From NCBI GenBank assembly GCA_003516955.1, contig DPBN01000094.1, forward strand, positions 1 to 6,178: DNA of 6,178 nucleotides, given 5' to 3'. The position numbers were made by a program, and so were the translations under genes. How positions within the stretch are numbered: the stretch's first letter is position 1; each line of letters opens with the position of its first letter. The notes beneath the pieces are model-generated. The model was not told the DNA's origin. It ran no database searches and worked only from the letters and a program-made list of their open reading frames with translations. Of this stretch, positions 1 through 6,116 are shown piece by piece. This stretch comes from Armatimonadota bacterium. Its GTDB lineage: Bacteria; Armatimonadota; Fimbriimonadia; Fimbriimonadales; Fimbriimonadaceae.

Positions 1-1489
1 CCGGCGACGACAGAACCACCAGAGGCGGCTTCCGGTCTCCGTTCGCCACGACCACCTGGATGACCGCTCTGGACTGATTGCCTGAGGCGTCCTCGGCCAT
101 AGCTTCCAGCTCATGCACCCCGTCTGCGGCGCTGAGGCTGTTCCATGTCGCCTCCAGCCGATCCGTATCCTCCACCTGGCCCATCGTCGTGCCGTCCAGT
201 CGCCGCAGGATGCGACGGACCTGCCGGTCGTCGGTGGCTCGGACGACCACGGCCACAGCGGATCCCTCCACGGTCGCGCCCGACGTTGGCGCAACGAATT
301 CGACTTGCGGAGGCGTCTCATCCTTCGGCTCTCCGCCGAGGATTGACCGCAGCGCACTGGCCGCGTCGAGCCGCCCTTGGCCGTAGGCTGGATCCCACCC
401 CGCCGCGCCGAGGTCCTTGGCCGAGTTCTTCACCGCCAGCATCGCCTGCTCCGGGGTCAGCTCTGGCTTGGCGGAGAAGGCCAGGGCGACGGCGGCGGCG
501 GCGAGCGGAGCCGAAAACGACGTCCCCGACCACACTCCGTATCCGCCACCGCGGTTCGTGGTGAGGATGCGGTCCCCCGGTGCCGTCAGATCCACGATCG
601 TCCCCCTCGTCGACCACGAAGCGACCTGATCCGAGGAGTCGGTGGCGCCCACCGTAAGGCAGTAGGGATTGTCTGGAGAGCTGGATACGTCGCCCTGGTT
701 GCCGGCGGACACCGTCACGACGCCTCCTTTGGATGCGAAGTACTGCATGCCCAGGGACGCGAAGGTGTTGTCGCTGACGCGGAAGCTGAGGTTTGCGACC
801 TTCGCCCCGTGGTCCGCCGCCCAGATCAGACCTAGGTAAATGCTGCTCGAGCTGGCCCAGCCGGAGGAATCGGCCACCTTGACCGGCAGGATGCGGCAGC
901 TCCAGCCCAAAGAGGCGATGCCGATGCCGTTGTCCGTAGCCGCGGCGACCACTCCGGCAACCGCCGTGCCGTGCCCGTTGTCAACGAGCGGGGCAGCGGC
1001 CTCGTTGAGGGCGTTCCAACCCGGCTCCAGCTTCCCGGCGAAGTCCGGATGGCCGCGGTCAACCCCTGTGTCCAGGACCGCGACCAGAACGCTCGGCGAC
1101 CCCTTGGAGAGATCCCATGCCTCCTCGCTTCCGACCTTCGGCAGGTGCCACTGCTGGGGATACGAGGCGTCGTTGGGTCGAGCCTGCACCTGGAAGAGCG
1201 CATCCGGCTCCGCGGCGAGCACCCCGGGCTGGCGCCTGAGCTGGGCGGCGAGGGCCTCCTCGCGCACTCCGCTCGGACAGCGAACGATCCAGACCCCTTG
1301 AGGGCCGAGGGGCTCCGGCACTCCCGACAGCAAGCCCAACGCTCGTGGCACCAACGGCGTTTTGGATGCCGAGAGTCGAACCAGCACCCGGCCGGGCGCA
1401 ACCGGCTGGCTGGGTGCGGTCCCTGCCTCCCCCAGGGCCAAGGTGCCCGCGAGCAACGCAACAAGAACTCCCCAAGAGCGAAACGCCAT
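1..1489 (-). CDS. Secreted S8 subtilisin-like serine protease with C-terminal Ig-like domains (partial, C-terminus off the left edge)
   Basis: The 496 visible residues read without a stop from ATG at 1489 to the window edge. Residues 1-22 (MAFRSWGVLVALLAG...) look like a Sec signal peptide. Residues about 33-105 (PGRVLVRL ... QPGVLAAEPDALFQ) resemble the prodomain of fervidolysin-type subtilases. The peptidase domain spans about 110-385. It shows the whole S8 triad and oxyanion residue: Asp140 in VLDTGVD, His173 in NGHGTAVAG, Asn264 in SAGN and Ser324 in SGTSFSAP. It should therefore be an active extracellular or envelope endopeptidase, presumably matured by removal of the prodomain. After about residue 390 come beta-rich Ig-like modules. 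One runs from about 393 to 483 (TPPQVEFVAP ... VVVAN), and a second appears to begin at about 488 (PPLVVLSSP). The start at 1489 was chosen because GGAGG lies 6 bases upstream; the ATG at 1494 is in another frame and too close to it. The gene lies downstream of the lyase pair on the same strand but behind a terminator. The family call is firm; substrate and full length are unknown. Confidence 0.93.
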   Translation of the reverse strand, partial: MAFRSWGVLVALLAGTLALGEAGTAPSQPVAPGRVLVRLSASKTPLVPRALGLLSGVPEPLGPQGVWIVRCPSGVREEALAAQLRRQPGVLAAEPDALFQVQARPNDASYPQQWHLPKVGSEEAWDLSKGSPSVLVAVLDTGVDRGHPDFAGKLEPGWNALNEAAAPLVDNGHGTAVAGVVAAATDNGIGIASLGWSCRILPVKVADSSGWASSSSIYLGLIWAADHGAKVANLSFRVSDNTFASLGMQYFASKGGVVTVSAGNQGDVSSSPDNPYCLTVGATDSSDQVASWSTRGTIVDLTAPGDRILTTNRGGGYGVWSGTSFSAPLAAAAVALAFSAKPELTPEQAMLAVKNSAKDLGAAGWDPAYGQGRLDAASALRSILGGEPKDETPPQVEFVAPTSGATVEGSAVAVVVRATDDRQVRRILRRLDGTTMGQVEDTDRLEATWNSLSAADGVHELEAMAEDASGNQSRAVIQVVVANGDRKPPLVVLSSP

Positions 1490-1495
1490 TCCATG

Positions 1496-1500
1496 CCTCC
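1496..1500 (-). promoter_or_regulatory. Ribosome binding site of the S8 protease
   Basis: GGAGG on the minus strand ends 6 bases before the ATG at 1489. It selects that start over the out-of-frame ATG at 1494, which would leave only one base of spacing. Confidence 0.75.
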
Positions 1501-1507
1501 TGCAACG

Positions 1508-1544
1508 AAAAGGCCTGGGGAGCCGCTGCCTTGTGGCTCCCCAG
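1508..1544 (-). terminator. Rho-independent terminator after the lyase pair
   Basis: A perfect 10-bp inverted repeat (CTGGGGAGCC / GGCTCCCCAG, arms 1535-1544 and 1515-1524) encloses a 10-base loop. Read leftward, it is followed by GCC and then TTTT (1511-1508). It begins about 45 bases after the stop of the lyase at 1589 and ends just before the protease ribosome binding site. The T-run is short, so termination may be partial, with some read-through into the protease gene. If so, the hairpin would sit in the protease leader. No clear protease promoter was seen in the roughly 99-base gap. Confidence 0.7.
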
Positions 1545-1588
1545 ACTCGACTCGGCGATTCTACCTAGGTTGAATTGCCGGAGTCCGC

Positions 1589-2764
1589 TCAACTTGGACG
1601 GATCTGCTCCAGCGCTTGTTCCAGATCCCGCTGCAGATCCTCCTCGTCTTCGAGGCCGACGAACACCCGAACCAGCCAGAAGCCTCCTGGCGCCCAGCTC
1701 GGTGCGACGCGCGCCAACAGCGCCAGGCTTTCGAAGCCGCCCCAGCTGATCCCCTTGCGGAACAGCCGGAGAGAGTTGACGAAGCCGACCAGCCGCGCCT
1801 CGTCCTGAACCTGGGGGACGAAGCTGAACAGCCCGCCGGCACCGCTCATCTGGCTCAGGAAGAGCTCTCGCTGAGGGTTGGTGGGCAAAGCCGGATGGTT
1901 GACGCTCTCCACGGCTGGGTGCTGTTCCAGCCACGACGCCAGACGGAGCGAGGCCTCCTGGTGCTGGCGCAGACGCACGCCGAGCGTCCTCATGCCGCGC
2001 AGAACGAGCCACGCGGGGAAGGGAGCCATGATGTTGCCCCACAGGTGGATCTGCCCTCGGCTGATCCGATCGATGTCCTCCCGGCTGCCGCAGATGGCAC
2101 CGCCGATCAGATCGCTGTGGCCACCCAGGTACTTGGAGCAGCTGTGCACCACGAGATCCACCCCCATCTCGATCGGTCGCTGGAACAGGGGCGTGGAATA
2201 CGTGTTGTCGATCGCCGTGCGGATCCCCTTTTCGCGGGCGTAGGCGGCGATGCGCCGGATGTCCTGAAGGTGGAAGACCATGGAGGACGGCGACTCGAGG
2301 TAGATCAGTTTCGTCTCCGGCCTGACGGCGTCGAGCACGTTCTCCGCGCGCCTGCCATCCACCACGGTCAGGGTGACCCCCATCTTCGAGAGCACCTCCG
2401 TGCACAGCTGCCGCACGGAGCCGTAGGCGAACTCCTCGGCGATGAAGTGCGCCCCCGGTTCGGCGGCGTCCATCAGCACCGCCGTGATGGCGGCGATCCC
2501 CGCCGCAGTGGCCCGGCAGGCTTCGGCGCCTTCGAGCTTCGCGATCTTCCTCTCGAGCAGGTCGACGGTCGGGTTGCCGATGCGGCTGTAGATGTATGGC
2601 GAATGGCCGGATGTGTTGGAGATAGCCTCCACGAACTCCTCGTGGCTCGGATAGAGGAAGTTCGAGTTCTGGAAGAGCGGAAAGGCCGGGGCACCCTCGG
2701 GCGGGGCGCTCTCACCGTAGTGCTGGAGCAACGTGCAGCGGGAATACTGTTCTTCGTGGTTCAT
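1589..2764 (-). CDS. PLP-dependent trans-sulfuration family enzyme, cystathionine beta-lyase-like (downstream copy)
   Basis: This 391-residue protein belongs to the Cys/Met metabolism PLP-dependent family and has a normal length for it. It has no signal peptide, so it is cytoplasmic. Visible motifs are YSRIGNPT at 59-66 (Tyr and Arg bind PLP phosphate of the neighbouring subunit), ESPSS at 158-162, Asp186 in AIDNTYSTP (pairs with the PLP ring nitrogen), Lys211 in SKYLGGHSD (Schiff base), and Arg366 in LVRVFVGLED (substrate carboxylate). The C-terminal half is closest to cystathionine beta-lyase (MetC): RTLGVRLRQHQEASL, SVNHPALP, GLFSFV and SWGGFESL are nearly the E. coli MetC wording, including the active-site Trp341. 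The likely reaction is beta-elimination of cystathionine or cysteine-like thioethers to a thiol, pyruvate and ammonia. Gamma-lyase or gamma-synthase activity cannot be excluded from sequence. The start ATG overlaps the stop of the upstream paralogue as ATGA, with AGGA 7 bases before it. A much longer in-frame extension to 3112 is not used: it reads antisense-like Arg/Pro/Gly-rich sequence through the paralogue. Confidence 0.9.
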   Translation of the reverse strand: MNHEEQYSRCTLLQHYGESAPPEGAPAFPLFQNSNFLYPSHEEFVEAISNTSGHSPYIYSRIGNPTVDLLERKIAKLEGAEACRATAAGIAAITAVLMDAAEPGAHFIAEEFAYGSVRQLCTEVLSKMGVTLTVVDGRRAENVLDAVRPETKLIYLESPSSMVFHLQDIRRIAAYAREKGIRTAIDNTYSTPLFQRPIEMGVDLVVHSCSKYLGGHSDLIGGAICGSREDIDRISRGQIHLWGNIMAPFPAWLVLRGMRTLGVRLRQHQEASLRLASWLEQHPAVESVNHPALPTNPQRELFLSQMSGAGGLFSFVPQVQDEARLVGFVNSLRLFRKGISWGGFESLALLARVAPSWAPGGFWLVRVFVGLEDEEDLQRDLEQALEQIRPS

Positions 2765-3984
2765 GGGCACTTCCTGTGCGCGGCCTCTAGGGCTTGGTCC
2801 AGGTCGGCGACAAGGTCCTTGGGGTGCTCGAGGCCGCAGTAGAGGCGGATCATGCGCACCGGCGATTCCGCGGGAGAGGTCGGGTCGGTGACGGGGATGG
2901 CTAGGCTGAAAGGGCCGCCCCAACTCACCCCGATGCGGAACACCCGTAGAGCCTCGAGAAACGCCTTGGTCCACTCGCGGTCTTGGTTTTTGGGCACGAA
3001 CGTGAACAGCCCGGTGGACCCGCGCATCTGAGACAGGAACAGCTCCCTCTGGGGGTAGGACGCCAGGCCGACGTGGTGGACGACCTCCACCTCGGGCCTC
3101 TGTTCCAACCACGAGGCCACGAGGTTGGCCGACTCCTGCACGTGGCGGAGCCTCAGCGGCAGAGTGCGCAGTCCGCGCAGAAGAAGCCAGGCGACGAACG
3201 GCGCCATGATCGTGCCGAACAGCTTCACCTCTCCGTGCGCCATTCGTTCGATCCTCTCCTTGGTCGTGCAGATCGCCCCGCCGTTCAGGTCGCTGTGGCC
3301 GCCGAGGTACTTGGATGTGCTCTGCAAGACGATGTCGACGCCGAGCTCCGCCGGCCTCTGGAAGAGCGGCGTGCTGTAGGTGTTGTCGATCATCGTCGTG
3401 ATCCCCCTCTGCTTCGCGAAGGCCGCGATCGCCCGCAGATCCTGCAGGCGGAAGAGGAGGCTGCTCGGCGATTCCAGGTAGATGACGGACGTGTCGGCGG
3501 TGACGGCGTCGAAGATCGTCTCAGGATCGCGTCCGTCGACGCACGTGAAACGGACGCCGTACCGCTCCAGGGTCTCCCGAAGAAGCCGCAGGGTCGTGGA
3601 GTAGGTGGAGTCGACCGTCACGACGTGCGACCCGCGCTCGAGAGAGGCGAGCAGCGCGGTTCCGATCGCCGCCATGCCGTCTCCGGTGAGCTTCGCCGCC
3701 TCCGTGCCGTCGAGGGCGGCCATCTTGCGCTCCACGAGGCTGACCGTCGGGTTGCCCCACGGGCTGTAGACCGGATCCTCTCGGTAGGGTGCCTCGTTCG
3801 CAGCCTCGAACAAATCCAGATCCCTGTAGGTGTAGATCGCGCTCTGGAACAAAGGCGGCACCAAGGCTCCCAGCGGGTGCTCCTCCTCACCCAGGTGTTG
3901 CAATAGAGTCTCGACCTCGCCGGAGCCGGCCGGATGCTCGGCCGAATGGCCGTTGCAGCTGGGTTCGGGAACTCGGGGATCCAT
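2761..3984 (-). CDS. PLP-dependent trans-sulfuration family enzyme, cystathionine beta-lyase-like (upstream copy, diverged PLP site)
   Basis: This 407-residue paralogue of the adjacent lyase shares many blocks with it: ETLLQH/CTLLQH, ESPSS, DNTYSTPLFQRP, SKYLGGHSDL, IMAPF, and RELFLSQM before GLF. Lys225 (Schiff base), Asp200 (ring nitrogen), Trp355 in SWGG and Arg380 in MIRLYCGLE are present, so PLP chemistry is plausible. Two features depart from the family. YSPWGNPT at 73-80 replaces the usual YSRxGNPT and so lacks the phosphate-binding arginine. SWGGPFSL replaces SWGGFESL, losing a glutamate. The protein is cytoplasmic and probably acts on a sulfur amino acid or forms a mixed oligomer with its partner; both points are inference. 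The start is uncertain. ATG 3984 gives about 25 nonconserved residues before the conserved ETLLQH block, and ATG 4020 adds 12 more. Neither has a good ribosome binding site. It is the first gene of the leftward operon, and its stop overlaps the next start by 4 bases. Confidence 0.87.
   Translation of the reverse strand: MDPRVPEPSCNGHSAEHPAGSGEVETLLQHLGEEEHPLGALVPPLFQSAIYTYRDLDLFEAANEAPYREDPVYSPWGNPTVSLVERKMAALDGTEAAKLTGDGMAAIGTALLASLERGSHVVTVDSTYSTTLRLLRETLERYGVRFTCVDGRDPETIFDAVTADTSVIYLESPSSLLFRLQDLRAIAAFAKQRGITTMIDNTYSTPLFQRPAELGVDIVLQSTSKYLGGHSDLNGGAICTTKERIERMAHGEVKLFGTIMAPFVAWLLLRGLRTLPLRLRHVQESANLVASWLEQRPEVEVVHHVGLASYPQRELFLSQMRGSTGLFTFVPKNQDREWTKAFLEALRVFRIGVSWGGPFSLAIPVTDPTSPAESPVRMIRLYCGLEHPKDLVADLDQALEAAHRKCP
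2772..2775 (-). promoter_or_regulatory. Internal ribosome binding site for the downstream lyase
   Basis: AGGA sits inside the last codons of the upstream lyase, 7 bases before the ATG at 2764. The stop of one gene and the start of the next share ATGA (2761-2764). This is the usual arrangement for reinitiation or translational coupling. Confidence 0.6.
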
Positions 3985-4103
3985 CGTGAATTCGGGGGCA
4001 GCTTGGCCTGCCGCAGGCATTTTGGCGGATGGTCCGGATGCTTTGCACAGGGGGCAGGAGTCCCCCGAGCGACCGTTGAATCTCCCTTCGGAGGTTGAGA
4101 AGA
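3985..4103. promoter_or_regulatory. Divergent intergenic region between the lyase pair and the esterase
   Basis: About 119 bases separate the two divergent starts (83 if the lyase begins at 4020), so promoters in both directions should lie here or extend into the coding ends. I could not identify a convincing -35/-10 pair in either direction. TTGCAC at 4043-4048 is a possible -35 but has no good partner. Two small symmetric elements are visible: GCCTGC-C-GCAGGC at 4006-4018, and GGGGG/CCCCC with a 7-base loop at 4050-4066. Either could be an operator or leader hairpin, but both could be chance in GC-rich DNA. Confidence 0.4.
4090..4094 (+). promoter_or_regulatory. Ribosome binding site of the esterase
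   Basis: GGAGG ends 9 bases before ATG 4104. The in-frame TTG at 4095 directly abuts it with no spacer, which argues against TTG as the start. CTCC at 4082-4085 can pair with GGAG at 4090-4093 in a small hairpin that would partly mask the site. Confidence 0.65.
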
Positions 4104-6044
4104 ATGGTGACGATGCTTCTGCCGTTGTTGGCGGTGGCGCAAGCCGCCTCGATGCCCTTCGTGAGTCCGGCGTTTGGCGACCACATGGTGCTTCAGCGCG
4201 ACCTGTCCGCACCCATCTGGGGCTGGACGAACCCCGGTGCCAAGGTGACCGTGAGTGTGGCGGGCAAGACCGTGACGACCGTTGCGGCTCCCGACGGCAA
4301 GTGGATGGCTCGCCTGCCGGCGATGCCCGCGGGCGGGCCTTACGACGTTCGCGTGGAAGGCCCCAAGCGGGTGGTGCTCCGGGACGTGCTCTTCGGCGAC
4401 GTCTGGATCTGTTCCGGACAGTCGAACATGGAACAAGGAATCGCCATCGCCAAGAACCCGGAAGAGGAGATCGCGAATGCGAGCCACCCGAAGATTCGGC
4501 TCTTCATGACGGAAAGGCGCTACAGCCTGAACCCGGAGCCTGTTCCGCAGGGGGAGTGGAAGGTGTGCACGCCCCAGACCGTCGCCGAAGGCGGCTGGGG
4601 TGGGTTCTCCGCCGTCGCCTACTACTTCGGGCGCGAGCTCCAGCGAGAGGTGAAGGTGCCGATCGGCCTGATCCAGACCTGCTGGGGCGGCACGCCCGCG
4701 GAGGCGTGGACCAGCGCCGAGGCCTTGGCGAAGATGCCTGACTTCGCGGCATTGCTCAGGCAGCTCGCCGAGCTGCGCGCGGATCGGGAGAAGGCTCTGG
4801 CGAACCGCCAGCGGGCATTGGAGACGCTCATCGCGACGGCGGACCAGGGAACCAAGGAGAGCTGGCAGACTCAACCCGACGGTCCGGCGTGGAAGCCGGT
4901 CGCCAGGCCCACGTTTGAAGGCAATGGCCTTGACGAGTTCGACGGCTTTGCTTGGTTCAGGGCTACCGTGAAGGTGCCTGAGGCTTTGGCCGGCCGCGAG
5001 GCCTTCCTGCAGCTGGGGGCGATCGACGACCAGGACACCGTCTGGATCAACGGGCGACTCGTTGGATCGACGGAGGGCTGGAGCCTGCCACGCCGCTACG
5101 CCCTGCCGAAGGGCCTGTTGAAGGCCGGGGAGAACGTGCTGACCGTGCGTGTGCTCGACACCATGGGCGCCGGTGGCTTGACCGCGGAGCCTTCGTCGAT
5201 GTTCGTCGACGTGGACGGCCAGCGTTTGGCATTGGAGAACTGGAGGATGCGTCCGTCGTCCAAGCTCCCGGCGAACTTCGCTCTTCCCCCCGCCGGCCCC
5301 GAGGACCAGAACAGCCCCACGGTGCTCTTCAACGCGATGATCCACCCCTGGTTGCCCTATGGGATCAAGGGAGCGATCTGGTATCAAGGCGAATCCAACG
5401 CCGGACGAGCCTATCAGTACAGGACCCTGCTGCCAACGATGATCCGGGACTGGCGCAGCCGATGGGGGGTGGGCAAGTTCCCGTTCCTGATCGTGCAGCT
5501 CGCGAACTTCATGCAGCGCCAGCCTGCTCCGGGGGACGATGCTTGGGCTGAGCTGAGGGAGGCCCAGAACATTGCGGCGAAGGTGGTTGGCAACGCGGCC
5601 GTGGCGGTCATCATCGACGCGGGCGACGCGCAGGACATTCATCCGAAGGACAAGCAGACCGTCGGCAAGCGCCTCGCCTTGGCGGCGCTGCGGGTTGCCT
5701 ACGGCCGAAAGGGTCCGTACCTGAGCCCGGAGTATCGGAGCATGACGGTTCGCGACGGGAAGGCGATCCTAACCTTCGCCGAATGCGGGTCCGGCCTGGT
5801 GGCGCGCAACGGTGCTCCCCGCGGGTTCGCCATCGCCGGCGCAGACCGAAAGTGGCACTGGGCTCAGGCAGAGATTCTGGGGCCGAACAAGATCGCCGTC
5901 TGGTCCCCTGACGTTCCCAATCCGGTCGCGGTGCGCTATGCCTGGGCCTCGAATCCGCTCTGCAACGTGTATAGCGCGGAGGGCCTGCCGCTGTCGCCGT
6001 TCCGAACCGACGATTGGCCGATGATCACCGGTCCCAAGCGCTGA
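4104..6044 (+). CDS. Secreted SGNH carbohydrate esterase, sialate O-acetylesterase-like, with inserted beta-sandwich domain
   Basis: This is a complete 646-residue protein. Residues 1-14 (MVTMLLPLLAVAQA) are a short signal peptide with likely cleavage after AQA. FVSPAFGDHMVLQRD and the following roughly 80 residues are the N-terminal beta-sandwich typical of sialate O-acetylesterase-like proteins. The SGNH catalytic fold begins at VWICSGQSNME (nucleophile Ser107) and includes CWGGTPAEAW (193-202). It is interrupted from roughly residue 250 to 390 by a jelly-roll module like the glycoside hydrolase family 2 sugar-binding domain (FAWFRATVKVP, VWINGRLVGSTEGW, LKAGENVLTVRVLD). The fold resumes with WYQGESN (426-432) and DAQDIHP (Asp511 and His513 completing the site). 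A charged helical stretch at about 207-247 precedes the insert. This order matches the CE20 esterases, which de-acetylate plant or host glycans. The substrate is not readable here, and sialic acid is only the family label. The ATG at 4104 is favoured by GGAGG spacing. TTG 4095 would add MRR and a more basic n-region. Confidence 0.92.
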   Translation: MVTMLLPLLAVAQAASMPFVSPAFGDHMVLQRDLSAPIWGWTNPGAKVTVSVAGKTVTTVAAPDGKWMARLPAMPAGGPYDVRVEGPKRVVLRDVLFGDVWICSGQSNMEQGIAIAKNPEEEIANASHPKIRLFMTERRYSLNPEPVPQGEWKVCTPQTVAEGGWGGFSAVAYYFGRELQREVKVPIGLIQTCWGGTPAEAWTSAEALAKMPDFAALLRQLAELRADREKALANRQRALETLIATADQGTKESWQTQPDGPAWKPVARPTFEGNGLDEFDGFAWFRATVKVPEALAGREAFLQLGAIDDQDTVWINGRLVGSTEGWSLPRRYALPKGLLKAGENVLTVRVLDTMGAGGLTAEPSSMFVDVDGQRLALENWRMRPSSKLPANFALPPAGPEDQNSPTVLFNAMIHPWLPYGIKGAIWYQGESNAGRAYQYRTLLPTMIRDWRSRWGVGKFPFLIVQLANFMQRQPAPGDDAWAELREAQNIAAKVVGNAAVAVIIDAGDAQDIHPKDKQTVGKRLALAALRVAYGRKGPYLSPEYRSMTVRDGKAILTFAECGSGLVARNGAPRGFAIAGADRKWHWAQAEILGPNKIAVWSPDVPNPVAVRYAWASNPLCNVYSAEGLPLSPFRTDDWPMITGPKR

Positions 6045-6061
6045 GCCTCGACCCAATAGGC

Positions 6062-6092
6062 GCTGGGGGCCTCTCATCGGGAGGCCCCCAGC
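6062..6092 (+). terminator. Hairpin terminator after the esterase, shared with a convergent gene
   Basis: A perfect 12-bp inverted repeat (GCTGGGGGCCTC / GAGGCCCCCAGC, 7-base loop) starts 18 bases after the esterase stop. Only a weak T-rich tail follows (GTTCTC). It also lies 24 bases past the stop of the apparent minus-strand gene at 6117, so it probably serves both directions. Confidence 0.75.
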
Positions 6093-6116
6093 AGTTCTCA
6101 GGGTTTCGGCCCGCGC

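Noticed and set aside
832..1494. 220-codon frame starting at ATG 1494, just upstream of the protease start
   Set aside because: It would start one base after GGAGG and gives an Arg/Ser/Cys-rich translation. The frame from ATG 1489 gives a signal peptide and a complete S8 domain.
1059..2405. 448-codon minus-strand frame overlapping the lyase and protease
   Set aside because: It is out of frame with both recognised proteins on the same strand and crosses the intergenic terminator. It is a frame shadow.
1616..2842. 408-codon plus-strand frame antisense to the downstream lyase
   Set aside because: The opposite strand encodes an enzyme with all PLP-family motifs. This frame shows no motifs and has shadow-frame composition.
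2983..3906. 307-codon plus-strand frame antisense to the upstream lyase
   Set aside because: Same reasoning: no domain, no ribosome binding site, and the opposite strand is convincingly coding.
3985..4212. N-terminal extension of the upstream lyase to a GTG at 4212
   Set aside because: It would overlap the esterase start on the other strand. The added residues have no similarity to the family, which begins near the ETLLQH block.
3618..5642. 674-codon open frame on the minus strand, antisense to the esterase
   Set aside because: It lies antisense to the well-supported esterase and then runs out of frame through the upstream lyase. Its translation is rich in Arg, His, Pro and Gly with no recognisable domain, the usual by-product of GC-rich third positions.
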